DNA of 27,962 nt from Bradymonadales bacterium (GCA_947483645.1 CANKLS010000013.1:1-27962); one strand, 5' to 3'. Positions 14,119-23,897 are shown, counted from the first letter of the stretch. The notes: generated from the letters alone by a model not told the origin. Made by a program: numbers and translations.

Positions 14119-15694
14119 CATCTGGGGCCTGCTGCTCGCCGCGCTGCTTGCGGCGGTACCGCTGCGTGCCGCGGCGGCTGCCGAGACACCTGGCTCCGTG
14201 GAGGCGCTCATCGACCGTGGCCGATACGCTCAGGCCGACAAGGCCTTGCAGGAGCTCGAGTCGGGCGGTGCGGCGGCGGTGGAGGTGCTGCGGCTACGGG
14301 CTATCTGGCTGCATCACACGGGGCGCTACAAGGAGTCGCTGGCGGCCTACGAGGCTGCGCTTGCGGTGGCTACCGACCCCTATCTTGTCTCGGCGCTTAC
14401 GAAGGACCGCGACCTGCTCCAGTCAACCATCGAGGCTACCTCGAAGCTCACGGTCTATCGGACGAGCGATGGCCACTTCGAGGTCTATCACGACGCCATC
14501 AAAGACGCCCCGCTGCTCCCCTTCCTCGATGAGACGCTCGAGGGGGCCTACTACGAGCTCGGCTACGACTTCGGCTACTGGCCGACGGAGCCGATTCGGG
14601 TGGAACTCTTCGGCCGCGCCTCGGTGCTCGCGAAGGTCTCGACGCTCTCAGCGGAGGCCATCAAGACCACCAGCACCATCGCGCTCTGCAAGTATAACAA
14701 GCTGATGGTCACCTCGCCGCGCGGTACCGCGCAGGGCTACGGCTGGCGCGACACGGTGAGCCACGAATACGTGCACTACGTTGTGGAGCAGGCGGTGGGG
14801 CACGGCATCCCTATCTGGCTGCACGAGGCGCTGGCGAAGTACCATGAGGGACGCTGGTCGGGCGGCCGTGAGCTGCCGCTGCTGCCCTCGCGGGAGGAGC
14901 TGCTGGGCAAGCGGATCGCCGAAAAGAAGATTGTGACCTTTGAGCAGATGCATCCGTCGATGGCGCTGCTTCCGAGCCAGGAAGATGCCGCAATGGCCTA
15001 TGCGGAGGTCTACACGGTGCTGGAGTATCTGGTGAAGCAGCGGGGGCGGGGCGTGGTTCGCACGCTGCTGGCGGCCTTCGATCAGAGCCGGGCCGTGGAG
15101 TCTGCCGTGGCGGAGGCATCGGGCGTTGTCTTCAGCAGCTTTGTTTCCAAGTGGATGGCCTACCTCGTGGCGCGACCGCGGCTCGATGTGCCCGGCGACT
15201 TTGACGACGAAGAGGTGGAGATTGTGGGCGCGGTCGGCGACGGGTCGGGCGACGAGGGGAGCGGCTCCTTTGAGAAGGTGCTCAATGTGGAGGCACGCGA
15301 CTTCCTCAAGCTCGGCGAGTTGCTGCGGGCTCGGGGCCACAACGAGGCCGCGCTGGTGGAGTATCAGAAGGCGAACCTGCTGACGGGCAACACCCAGCCC
15401 GACCTCCAGAACGCGCTGGCCAAGCTCTACATCGCCGCGAAGCAGCCGGCTGAGGCACTCGCTGCGCTCAGCGAGGTGGCACGCTGGTATCCGGGCTACT
15501 ACCCGACCTACCTGCATCGCTGTCAGGCGCTGCTCGCGCTGTCGCGCGCGGCGGAGGCGGTGGAGGCCTGCGAGGATGCTGCTGGCGTGAACCCGTTCGA
15601 CCCGGCGGTGATGTCGGGCCTGCGCGACGGCTATGCTGCGACAGGCCAGAAGGAGCGGTCGGCCTGGGCCGGCTCAATGGCCGCAAAGTTATGA
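14099..15694 (+). CDS. Secreted TPR protein with a gluzincin-type HExxH peptidase domain (peptidase MA-like)
   Basis: This 531-residue protein starts with a signal peptide (about 1-28, ending in an Ala run). TPR-like helices (ALIDRGRYAQADKALQELE, then HTGRYKESLAAYEAAL) follow to about 110. A metallopeptidase region contains SHEYVHYVVE, where HEYVH (222-226) is the zinc-binding HExxH, and IPIWLHEALAKYHEG, which supplies the third glutamate (Glu243); this is the peptidase MA arrangement. A second TPR block fills residues 400-531. Such proteins are thought to cleave or bind periplasmic peptides; the substrate is unknown. The ATG at 14099 overlaps the upstream gene by 20 bases; the frame is open further upstream but the signal peptide fixes this start. 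Its place inside a MoxR/DUF58 operon is the notable point. Confidence 0.87.
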   Translation: MKASCSSIWGLLLAALLAAVPLRAAAAAETPGSVEALIDRGRYAQADKALQELESGGAAAVEVLRLRAIWLHHTGRYKESLAAYEAALAVATDPYLVSALTKDRDLLQSTIEATSKLTVYRTSDGHFEVYHDAIKDAPLLPFLDETLEGAYYELGYDFGYWPTEPIRVELFGRASVLAKVSTLSAEAIKTTSTIALCKYNKLMVTSPRGTAQGYGWRDTVSHEYVHYVVEQAVGHGIPIWLHEALAKYHEGRWSGGRELPLLPSREELLGKRIAEKKIVTFEQMHPSMALLPSQEDAAMAYAEVYTVLEYLVKQRGRGVVRTLLAAFDQSRAVESAVAEASGVVFSSFVSKWMAYLVARPRLDVPGDFDDEEVEIVGAVGDGSGDEGSGSFEKVLNVEARDFLKLGELLRARGHNEAALVEYQKANLLTGNTQPDLQNALAKLYIAAKQPAEALAALSEVARWYPGYYPTYLHRCQALLALSRAAEAVEACEDAAGVNPFDPAVMSGLRDGYAATGQKERSAWAGSMAAKL

Positions 15695-15719
15695 GATGGT
15701 TGTTCTTCAAGGAGTGAGC

Positions 15720-16715
<996 letters not shown>

Positions 16716-16725
16716 GCGCCTGACC

Positions 16726-17616
16726 ATGCTCCTCGGCTCCGACAGTCGCGACCGCCTCGGCAGCCTGCGTCTCCGCGCGCGCGGCGTCGTGGAGGGGGCC
16801 ATGGGCGGTCAGCATCGCAACCCACATCGGGGCGCGAGCGTCGAGTTCGCCGAGTATAAGGAGTATGCGCCTGGCGACGAGATCCGGCACATCGACTGGC
16901 GGGCCTGGGGCCGCGTCGACCGCTACTTCGTCAAGCAGTTCGAGGACGAGACCAACTACCGCGCCTACCTGTTGCTCGACACCTCGGGGAGCATGGAGTT
17001 CTCACTCGAGGAGCGGCAGACCAAGCTGCAGGCCGCCTCTACGCTGCTCGCCGCTATCTCCTGGATCCTGCTGGCACAGGGCGATGCGCCGGGGCTGCTC
17101 TGCTTCGACGAGCGGCCGGGGAACTACCTGCCGCCGAGCTCCAAGCGGTCGCAGTTTGAAGAGATCTGCCGCCTCGCGGAGGGCGCCCGCGCGACCGGTC
17201 GCACCTCGGTGGAGTCGGCGCTGTCGCGCATCGCGGAGCGGGTGCAGGCGCGGTCGCTCGTCTGCCTCTTCTCCGACTTCCTGGAGCAGGGCGACGATCT
17301 GCTGCGGCTCGCCAAGGTGCTGCGCCGGAAGGGGCACGAGGTGGCCCTCTTTCATCTGCTCGACCCGGCCGAGCGCGACCTTCCTTTCGAAGGGCTGACG
17401 CTCTTCGAGGGGCTCGAGGGCGAGGAGGAGCTGCTGGCTGAGCCCGACGACCTGCGCGAGGAGTATGCGCGGCTCTTTGCGGCCCATCTTGCCCGCATCG
17501 AGCAGGGCGCGCGGGCCTCCGACCTCGAGTATCAGCGGGTCTCGACCGACGAGGATGGCATCGCAGCGGTGCGCGCCTTTGTGGCTGCGCGGCAGCGACG
17601 CAAGGGAGGCCGTTAG
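16726..17616 (+). CDS. DUF58 / VWA-domain protein with intact metal site
   Basis: The 296-residue protein has no membrane segment. It opens with a DUF58 block: VEFAEYKEYAPGDEIRHIDW (39-58) and RAWGRVDRYFVKQFEDE. It runs into a von Willebrand A domain whose MIDAS motif DTSGS (85-89) is intact in LLLDTSGSM. The rest follows a Rossmann-like VWA pattern with LVCLFSDFLEQGDDLL and VALFHLLDPAERDLPFEGLT. Such proteins are the usual direct partners of MoxR ATPases. The start ATG lies 10 bases after the MoxR stop, and the BatA-type gene follows after 2 bases. Unlike the DUF58 protein of the first unit, it has a complete metal site and no membrane anchor, so the two units are built differently. The family call is secure; the physiological target is not known. 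Confidence 0.93.
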   Translation: MLLGSDSRDRLGSLRLRARGVVEGAMGGQHRNPHRGASVEFAEYKEYAPGDEIRHIDWRAWGRVDRYFVKQFEDETNYRAYLLLDTSGSMEFSLEERQTKLQAASTLLAAISWILLAQGDAPGLLCFDERPGNYLPPSSKRSQFEEICRLAEGARATGRTSVESALSRIAERVQARSLVCLFSDFLEQGDDLLRLAKVLRRKGHEVALFHLLDPAERDLPFEGLTLFEGLEGEEELLAEPDDLREEYARLFAAHLARIEQGARASDLEYQRVSTDEDGIAAVRAFVAARQRRKGGR

Positions 17617-17618
17617 CC

Positions 17619-19775
17619 ATGGGCTTCCTCCAACCGCTGCTGCTTCTGGGCCTGCTCGGTGTGGCCGTGCCGATCGCCGTCCACCTTGTGAACCGCAAGA
17701 AGGCGGTGCGCCAAAGCTTCCCCGCCATCTGGCTGCTGGCGGCGTCCAAGCGGCAGACCGCGCCGGCCTCCAAGCTCAAGCAGCGGCTGCTGCTCGCCGC
17801 CCGCATCCTCACCTTCCTCGCGCTGCCGCTTGCCTTCGCACAGCCCTTTCTGAGCGGCGAGGTCGGAGGCGCATCGTCGCGGCTCGACAGGCTCCCCAGT
17901 TCGGTCGTCATCGTGCTCGACGATAGCGCCAGCATGAGCTGGGGCCGTGATGGTAGCGCAGAGCGGTTCGCCGCGGCCGTTGATGCCGCCTCTTCGGCGA
18001 TAGGCGACCTGCGCTCTTGGGATGAAGTTTCGCTCATCGTCGCCTCTTCGCCGCCACAGCTGCTGACGGGCGACCTCTCCACCAGCCACGGCACCGTGCA
18101 AAAGGCGCTCGAAGAGTACCGGCCGCGCTTTGGCGGCGGAGACCTCGCCGGCGCGCTCGAGCAGGCCAAGGCCATGCACGCCTCGAGCAAGCTCCCGCAG
18201 CATCGGACCATCCTGCTCACCGACCGCACCCAGACGCAGTGGGCCGCACCGCCGTTGGCGGAGGCGCTCCGAGGGCTCGGCGAAGTCGACCTGCCGGTGC
18301 TCGTGGAGGGTGAGGGGAGCGGCAATCTGGCGGTCGAATCGCTGACCGTGCAGCCCGCCGACGACGGTACTGCGGGCCGCTACCGGTTCGAGGCCCAGCT
18401 TCGCAGCAGCGGCAACACCGGCGCCGCAGAGAGGGAGGTTCGGCTCTTCGATGGCGCGACGCAGCTCGGCGTCTCCAAGGTCTTGCTGCCGGCCAGCGGA
18501 CGGGCCACCGCGGTCTTCCAGCTCAAGGTGGAGGGCAACGAGCTTCACGACATCCGCGCGGAGGTCACCGAGCAGGTCGGGATGACGGCCGACAACAGCC
18601 GCCACCTCGCCTTTCAGCCGGGCAGGGCGCTCCGGGTGCTGCTCGTCAATGGCGACGCACGGAGCGTGACCTACGCAGACGAACTCTTCTTCCTCGAACA
18701 TGCGCTCTCGGCGGGCGACGGTGCGTCGGGTGCGCTCGAGGCGGTGAGCGTGGGCGCGGAGAGCCTCGCAGGGCAGCCGCTGGAGGGCTTCGACCTGGTG
18801 GTGCTGGCCAACCTGGCGCGGCTCTCCAAAGACGACCAGCGCCGGCTCTTGGCCTTCGTTCAGGCCGGCCACGGGCTGCTCACCACGGTGGGCAACAACG
18901 CCGTGGCAGAAGAGCTGAACGCCACCTTCGGCACCCTGCTCCCCCGCCCCGTTCGGAGCGTGAAGGTGCTCTGCGAGGCGGCCGATCCCGACGCGAACCT
19001 CAAGGCTGTGCGCATCTCCTCGATTGACCGCGGCCATCCCATCTTCCGCATCTTCTCGGCGCCGGGCGGCCAGACCATCTCGAGCGCGCTGGTCTTTCGC
19101 TACATCACGCTCGAGCCTGCCGCGACCGAGGGCGCCAAGACGCTCGCCTCCTTCTCCGACGGCGCGCCCGCGCTGGTGGAGCGGAGCGAAGGCGCAGGCC
19201 GCGTGGCCATGCTGGCGACAACCGTGGACCTCGAGTGGAACGACCTCGCCATTCGGACCGCCTATCTGCCGCTCATGCGCCGCCTCGCCTCCTACCTTGC
19301 GCGCCAGTCGAGCGAGCGGCGGGTGGAGGCCGAGGTGGGGAGCGAGCAGGTCATCGATGCCGCGGCGCTCACCCCCGAGCGGCTCACCGTGGTGTCGCCG
19401 AGCGGGGCGCGGAGCGTCCTCGAGGGGCCGGATGGGCGCTACCCCTTCCGCCCGATCGAGACCGGTCTCCACCGGGTCATTGTCACGGCCGGTGGCGTCG
19501 ATACGGCGGCCGATTCGCTCTCCTTCTCGGTGAATGCGCCGGCAGCGGAGTCGAACCTCCAGCAGGCCTCTGCCGATGCTGTCGCGGCGGTTGTCGCGAA
19601 GAGCGGCGAAGGGCTCGCAGGGACGGCTGCGGAGAGCGGCTCCAGCTCGCGCCGCGACCTCTGGCCCTGGCTGCTCTTTGGAGCCCTGCTGCTGGTCTAC
19701 GCGGAGTCCTTCCTGCAGGTGCGGCGCCGGGTCTGGAAGCGGCTCGGCGAGAGGCTGCAGGCGGCCCGGAGCTGA
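17619..19775 (+). CDS. BatA-type membrane VWA protein with glutamine-amidotransferase-like domain
   Basis: The 718-residue product starts with a BatA N-terminal module: a hydrophobic helix (3-23), VHLVNRKKAVRQSFPAIWLL and a second helix (about 57-75). The VWA domain follows with MIDAS DDSAS (101-105). After a beta-rich stretch (about 220-340) comes a Rossmann-like region LRVLLVNGDARSVTYADELF ... LVVLANLARLSKDDQRRLLA, resembling a class-I amidotransferase fold without the catalytic Cys being evident. One last transmembrane helix (about 682-698) precedes a basic tail. BatA-type proteins of aerotolerance and MoxR clusters sit in the inner membrane with most of the protein outside. Its gene is the last of the second MoxR operon, 2 bases after the DUF58 gene. 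The domain call is confident; the role is not established. Confidence 0.88.
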   Translation: MGFLQPLLLLGLLGVAVPIAVHLVNRKKAVRQSFPAIWLLAASKRQTAPASKLKQRLLLAARILTFLALPLAFAQPFLSGEVGGASSRLDRLPSSVVIVLDDSASMSWGRDGSAERFAAAVDAASSAIGDLRSWDEVSLIVASSPPQLLTGDLSTSHGTVQKALEEYRPRFGGGDLAGALEQAKAMHASSKLPQHRTILLTDRTQTQWAAPPLAEALRGLGEVDLPVLVEGEGSGNLAVESLTVQPADDGTAGRYRFEAQLRSSGNTGAAEREVRLFDGATQLGVSKVLLPASGRATAVFQLKVEGNELHDIRAEVTEQVGMTADNSRHLAFQPGRALRVLLVNGDARSVTYADELFFLEHALSAGDGASGALEAVSVGAESLAGQPLEGFDLVVLANLARLSKDDQRRLLAFVQAGHGLLTTVGNNAVAEELNATFGTLLPRPVRSVKVLCEAADPDANLKAVRISSIDRGHPIFRIFSAPGGQTISSALVFRYITLEPAATEGAKTLASFSDGAPALVERSEGAGRVAMLATTVDLEWNDLAIRTAYLPLMRRLASYLARQSSERRVEAEVGSEQVIDAAALTPERLTVVSPSGARSVLEGPDGRYPFRPIETGLHRVIVTAGGVDTAADSLSFSVNAPAAESNLQQASADAVAAVVAKSGEGLAGTAAESGSSSRRDLWPWLLFGALLLVYAESFLQVRRRVWKRLGERLQAARS

Positions 19776-19782
19776 GGCAAAA

Positions 19783-19818
19783 ACGAAAGCGGCGCAGGGT
19801 CCGAAGACCGCGCGCCGC
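19783..19818 (-). terminator. Intrinsic terminator of the barrel-protein gene
   Basis: Read on the - strand, a 7-base GC-only stem (bases 19812-19818 pairing with 19789-19795) encloses an inner 4-base stem GGTC/GACC with a TTCG tetraloop closed by C-G, an unusually stable loop. The stem is followed by TTTCGTTTTTG. It lies 22 bases after the stop at 19840. On the + strand the hairpin lacks a following T run, so it would not end the BatA-type operon. Confidence 0.8.
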
Positions 19819-19839
19819 GATGCGTTCAGTCGACGGAGA

Positions 19840-21567
19840 CTACGGGTTGAAACCGTTGTTCATCGGGGCGGCGAAGGAGGGCGCTGCGGCGGGCGCGGCG
19901 AGCTCCTCGGCGGGGTAGCCGGCGCGGGTGCCGGTCACGTTGTTGTTCGAGGAGCCCGTGCCGAAGTCATACTTCACGGTGACGAGGCCGAACATGGGGC
20001 CCGAGTTGGCGCCGCTCAGGAAGTTGGGGCCGTTGGTGATGAAGGCGGTGTTGAAGGCGGCGTCGAACTGGAGCTCGCCGTAGTTGAGGCCGAGGCCAGC
20101 CGACCAGTAGTAGGTCTGGCCCGTGGTGAGCTGGGACTTGTCGTCCACGCCGGGCGCCGGATCGGCGTCAGCCTCGCTGACATCGGCAGGAGAGGTCGCC
20201 GCGTTGCCCTCGATCTCTTCGGTCGAGAGGGTGAAGACGGTGCGCATGCCGGTGCGGAGGGTGACCCGCTCGGTGACGTTGAACTCACCGGCGACGCGGA
20301 CGGAGGGGAGCATCCAGCCGTAGCGGATGGTGTTGTCGGTGCTCAGGTCGACGGCGTTGATGCCGTCGCAGATGTCGCGGTCATCCTTGTCGTCGGTGCA
20401 GGCCGAGTCGACGAAGGGGTCGATGCCGGTGCGGACGAAGCCGAGGCCAACATCGGCCGAGACGATGGCGCGGTTGGCAATCTTGTAGCGGGGACCGGCG
20501 GCGGCGTAGAGGGCGAAGGTGCTCTCGCTCTTCTCCTGCTTGACCTTGGGGACAGGGCCGAACTTGTCCTCCTCGCGGAGCTCCTGCTCAGCGTCGAGAT
20601 CCGGGTCGTCGCTCGAAATGTCATCCCAGTAGTAGCGGATATCGTTCGTCATCGTGGTCGTGCTCTCGGTACCGTAGTGGAGGTTACCGGTGGCCACGAA
20701 GTCGAGCGTCTCGCTCTTGGGCATGGTGTAGCGGACGGCCGCGCCGATGCTGGGGGTGCTCGAGGTCACATCGTTGCCGATGAGGCCCTCGGCAACATCG
20801 AGCGTCTCGGTGTGGGCGCGGGCGTAGCCGAGCTCGACGGAGGCGTCGAAGCGGTCGGCGCCCTGCTGGCCGCGGTAGCCGGCGACGATGTTGGTCACGA
20901 CAGCGCTCGAAGCAACCTGGTAGCCGTCGCCCCAGCTAATCTGGGTGTCCTGCGAGGTCGAACCGACGCCCGCCGAGAGGCGTACGCCGAAGTTGTTCCG
21001 GGCGTAGAGCACGTCGATGAGCTGCACCGGGGCGAGCGCAAGGTCGGGGAGCGCAGCGCCTTCGCCGGCGTTGACAACCGTGCCGTTGAGGCTGACGGTC
21101 GTGCCACCGACGTTCGCGGTCTCATCGACGTCCGCGGCGCGCTCGCCGGGGAGAGCACGGGGCGTCGGGGGCTTGAGCAGGCCGACGCGGAAGTCATCAA
21201 TCGCCTGGTTGGGCGAGGTGAAGGGGTTACCGTTGTCGAAGGGGCCCGCGATCGTGTTGAAGAGCACCGCGTTGTAGTCGCCGCGGTGGGTCATGATGCC
21301 GAACACCTCTTGGTCGTTGCCGAAGAAGATGCTGCCGCTGCCCGCGCCGCCGTAGAGGCCCGCCGAGGGACGGTAGTTCGCCTCGAGGTAGAGCTTCTTG
21401 CCGAAGGCCGCCTGGGGGAAGGCATAGATGTCGTCCGAATCCTCGATCATGGCGGTGCCGCCAAGGCCGGTGCGACGCGCCGACTCCGTGGCCTGGGCCG
21501 AGGAGGCCGCGAGGGTGGTGGCGCCAACGGCCACGAGCGAAAGAAGAGACAACTGGGTACGGTTCAT
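19840..21567 (-). CDS. Predicted outer-membrane beta-barrel protein of unknown function
   Basis: The 575-residue product starts with a signal peptide (residues 1-26, ending SSAQA). The rest is made of alternating short amphipathic strands rich in Gly, Tyr and Asn, for example KKLYLEANYRPSAGLYGG, LDVLYARNNFGVRLSAG-like segments, YRGQQGADRFDASVELGYA and, near the C-terminus, LGLNYGELQFDAAFNTAF and GLVTVKYDFG, as expected for an outer-membrane barrel of 12 or more strands. It shows no OmpA-like or TonB-plug domain. Two cysteines flank a very acidic loop, CTDDKDDRDICDG, about residues 384-396. The final 30 residues are Ala/Pro-rich. The ATG has an AGAGGA site upstream and the gene has its own terminator. 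A TTGACG hexamer at 21694-21689 could be the -35 element, but no good -10 follows. The family is not recognised. Confidence 0.75.
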   Translation of the reverse strand: MNRTQLSLLSLVAVGATTLAASSAQATESARRTGLGGTAMIEDSDDIYAFPQAAFGKKLYLEANYRPSAGLYGGAGSGSIFFGNDQEVFGIMTHRGDYNAVLFNTIAGPFDNGNPFTSPNQAIDDFRVGLLKPPTPRALPGERAADVDETANVGGTTVSLNGTVVNAGEGAALPDLALAPVQLIDVLYARNNFGVRLSAGVGSTSQDTQISWGDGYQVASSAVVTNIVAGYRGQQGADRFDASVELGYARAHTETLDVAEGLIGNDVTSSTPSIGAAVRYTMPKSETLDFVATGNLHYGTESTTTMTNDIRYYWDDISSDDPDLDAEQELREEDKFGPVPKVKQEKSESTFALYAAAGPRYKIANRAIVSADVGLGFVRTGIDPFVDSACTDDKDDRDICDGINAVDLSTDNTIRYGWMLPSVRVAGEFNVTERVTLRTGMRTVFTLSTEEIEGNAATSPADVSEADADPAPGVDDKSQLTTGQTYYWSAGLGLNYGELQFDAAFNTAFITNGPNFLSGANSGPMFGLVTVKYDFGTGSSNNNVTGTRAGYPAEELAAPAAAPSFAAPMNNGFNP

Positions 21568-21701
21568 CGGTTCCTCTGAGATGAGGTGGGTGACCTGAAG
21601 TGGGCCACGGGTAAAGGAGGGAGACTCTCGTTGGCGGTCGTCTAGGGCGTTTCCCGATTTTTCCCAAAAACTTTCGTTGTACGCATCGCGTCAAACAGGG
21701 G

Positions 21702-21998
21702 TCACATTCCCACCCACTTTCCAAGCCAACCGAGGCACCAGCCCAGCAGGCCGAGGCCGAGTTGGATGCCCATCGACAGGCTTGTGAGCCCGAAGCCAAC
21801 CGCAGCCATGCCGAGGTGGCGTCGGTTGCCCGTCCGGATCGCGCGTCCCCAGGCCATCACGGCGAAGACGATGGCGAGCGGCCCGAGGATGACGACCATC
21901 CAGGGAACGCAGGCGGCAACGCCCGTCATCAGCGCGAGGAAGGCGTAGGGGTTGGTCGCCGTGCTCGCCTCATCGGGCTGTTTCACATCGACGCTCAA
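21702..21998 (-). CDS. Small two-helix membrane protein (DUF4190-like)
   Basis: This 98-residue protein has a short polar N-terminus (with NPYAFLAL), then two long hydrophobic segments (about 20-48 and 62-90) separated by a basic loop AWGRAIRTGNRRH. That is the layout of DUF4190-type proteins, whose function is unknown. The start is a TTG at 21998 whose bases overlap the NagZ stop (TTGA). A GTG four codons later is an alternative. It is the last gene of the unit with NagZ and the two ABC permeases. No catalytic motif is visible. A role in anchoring or supporting the neighbouring envelope functions is possible but is not shown. Confidence 0.7.
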   Translation of the reverse strand: MSVDVKQPDEASTATNPYAFLALMTGVAACVPWMVVILGPLAIVFAVMAWGRAIRTGNRRHLGMAAVGFGLTSLSMGIQLGLGLLGWCLGWLGKWVGM

Positions 21999-23083
21999 CG
22001 GTTCGCTGCCAGGGCACGTACCTCTGCGACCACCCGCTGGTTCTCGTCGGTGCCGAGCAGCGACATCAGGTCATCCGGACGGTGCCAGGGCCGGAGCAGG
22101 TCCATCTTGAGTTTGGCCACGCGCGCCGCGGCTGCGGAGATGAGCGCCTTGTCGGCGGAGCTCTTCTCTCCCAGCTTCACGAGACACTCGAAGGCCTCCT
22201 GCCAGACCTCCTCGGTCTTGCAGACGAGGAAGAGGTCCACGCCGGCGCGGAGGCCGAGCGCCATCATCTCGTCCACCTCGTAGCGATCCGCCACAGCCTT
22301 CATCTCGAGGTCGTCGGAGACGATGACCCCCTTGAAGCCCATCTGCTTGCGGAGGAGCTGCTCGAGTCCGTTCTCCGAGAAGGTGATGGGGTGGCGCGTG
22401 TCGATGGAGGGCACGAGGATGTGGGCCGTCATGATCATAGGGATTCCGCCGGCGATGAGCGAGCGGAAGGGCGGGAGCTCAATCTCGTTGAGCCGCTCAA
22501 AGTCGTGCTGCACGATCGGGAGGTCGAGGTGGCTGTCGAGCAGCGTGTCGCCATGGCCGGGGAAGTGCTTGGCGCAGGGGACGATGCCCGCTTCGAGCAG
22601 GCCCGCTGCCAGCGCACCGGCGAACTGCGCCACCACATGGGGGTCTTGCGAGAAGGCCCGGTCGCCGATGACGGTGTTCTCCGGGTTGGTCCAGACGTCG
22701 GCGTCGGGGGCGTAGTCGAGGTTGAAGCCGAGCGCCTCGAGCTCCGAGCCGAGCACCTTGCCGATGCGCATCGCAAGCCGCGGATTACCCGTCTTGCCCA
22801 CCTCCAGCATGGGCGGGATGCGGGTCAGCGGCTCCTTGAGGCGCTGCACGCGGCCGCCCTCCTGGTCCACCGACACGAAGGGAAGCAGCCCTTCGCCTGC
22901 CGCCTGGTAGATCTGGTGGTTGAGGTCGGCGACCTGCGCCGGCTCGATGATGTTGCGGGCAAAGAGGATGGTGCCGCCGATGTGGCCGTCGGAGAGTGCC
23001 GAACCGACCGAGCGTGGCAGTGCGGTGCCGTCGAAGCCGACAACCAGCATCTGGCCGGCGTTGCGGGTGAGATCGTTGATCAT
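21995..23083 (-). CDS. nagZ: Beta-N-acetylhexosaminidase, NagZ-type (glycoside hydrolase family 3)
   Basis: The 362-residue protein covers the single GH3 catalytic domain. Recognisable are GTILFARNI (37-45), the substrate pocket VDQEGGRVQRL (72-82), KHFPGHGDT (172-180) with DSHLDLP (183-189), the loop that supplies the NagZ catalytic histidine, and VSDDLEM (255-261), where the first Asp (257) is the family nucleophile position. NagZ removes N-acetylglucosamine from anhydro-muropeptides in peptidoglycan recycling. There is no signal peptide, so it acts in the cytoplasm. The ATG at 23083 overlaps the stop of the upstream permease gene by four bases; the longer upstream frame is antisense-like filler. 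Lying directly after two oligopeptide-type permeases, it fits import and breakdown of wall fragments. Confidence 0.9.
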   Translation of the reverse strand: MINDLTRNAGQMLVVGFDGTALPRSVGSALSDGHIGGTILFARNIIEPAQVADLNHQIYQAAGEGLLPFVSVDQEGGRVQRLKEPLTRIPPMLEVGKTGNPRLAMRIGKVLGSELEALGFNLDYAPDADVWTNPENTVIGDRAFSQDPHVVAQFAGALAAGLLEAGIVPCAKHFPGHGDTLLDSHLDLPIVQHDFERLNEIELPPFRSLIAGGIPMIMTAHILVPSIDTRHPITFSENGLEQLLRKQMGFKGVIVSDDLEMKAVADRYEVDEMMALGLRAGVDLFLVCKTEEVWQEAFECLVKLGEKSSADKALISAAAARVAKLKMDLLRPWHRPDDLMSLLGTDENQRVVAEVRALAANR

Positions 23084-23895
23084 GCGAAGCCCTGTTGAGG
23101 ATCGAGGTGGTCGCGGAGACCATCGCCAAGGAAGTTGAAGCCGAGCACCGCGGTGAGGATGGCCAGCCCGGGGAAGATGGCAAGATGTGGAGCGATGAGA
23201 AAGAAACTCGCGCCCTGATCGAGCGCCGCACCCCAGCTCGGTGCGCCGTAGGGTCCGATGCCGAGGAAGGAGAGGGCCGCCTCGGCGAGCACGGCCGAAC
23301 CGAGCGCGAAGGAGGTCTGCGAGAGCAGGGCGCTGGCGCAGTTGGGCAGCAGGTGCCGCAGCAGGATGCGCGACCGCGACAGCCCAAGCGCGCGCGCAGC
23401 CTCCGCGTAGCTCATGCCCCGCTGCCGCATCACCTCGGCCCGCGTGATCCGGGCAAAGCTGGCCCAGCCCGTCAGGCTCAGCGAGAGCACCACGCCCATG
23501 TAGCTCGGCTTGCCGAGCAGGAAGAGCAGGAAGATGCTGAGGAGCACGCCCGGGAAGGCGAGCGCTACATCCACGGCGCGGAGCAGCAGCCCGTCGATGA
23601 GGCCGCCCCGCTGGCCAGCCACCGCGCCGACGCCGATGCCGATGAGGGCCGAGAGAGCGACCGTTGGGATGCTCACGCCGAGCGCCACGCGGGTGCCGTG
23701 CAGCAGGAGCATGAGAAGGTCGCGTCCGCTCTCGTCTGCGCCGAAGGGGTGGCGCCATGAGGGGGTGGCGAACTGGTCTGCGAGCGAGACTTCGGATGGG
23801 TCGAAGGGCGCCACAATGGGCGCGAGCAGTGCCGCTGCGATGAGCAACAGGAAGACGCCTCCGCCGAGCCGCAGGTAGAGCGATCGTCCGCGCAT
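23080..23895 (-). CDS. ABC transporter permease, DppC/OppC-like
   Basis: The 271-residue protein is a complete DppC/OppC-type permease: an N-terminal cytoplasmic stub and first helix with LLAPIVAPFDPSEV, the HPFGADESGRDLL signature (about 49-61), and five further hydrophobic segments. The EAA loop YAEAARALGLSRSRILLRHL (about 166-185) contacts the ATPase. The C-terminus carries FLGDGLRDHLDPQ, the usual OppC ending. It forms the inner-membrane channel with the DppB-like protein encoded 2 bases upstream. No substrate-binding protein or ATPase gene occurs in the window, so these must be supplied elsewhere. Substrate by family: di/oligopeptides or nickel; by position next to NagZ, cell-wall peptides are plausible. 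Confidence 0.9.
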   Translation of the reverse strand: MRGRSLYLRLGGGVFLLLIAAALLAPIVAPFDPSEVSLADQFATPSWRHPFGADESGRDLLMLLLHGTRVALGVSIPTVALSALIGIGVGAVAGQRGGLIDGLLLRAVDVALAFPGVLLSIFLLFLLGKPSYMGVVLSLSLTGWASFARITRAEVMRQRGMSYAEAARALGLSRSRILLRHLLPNCASALLSQTSFALGSAVLAEAALSFLGIGPYGAPSWGAALDQGASFFLIAPHLAIFPGLAILTAVLGFNFLGDGLRDHLDPQQGFA

Positions 23896-23897
23896 GG

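Noticed and set aside
17613..19472. Long - strand open frame opposite the BatA-type gene
   Set aside because: No motifs, and it conflicts with a clear BatA/VWA gene in a tight operon.
19534..21579. Long + strand open frame opposite the barrel-protein gene
   Set aside because: Ala/Gly/Val/Glu-rich antisense translation; the - strand has a signal peptide, ribosome-binding site and terminator.
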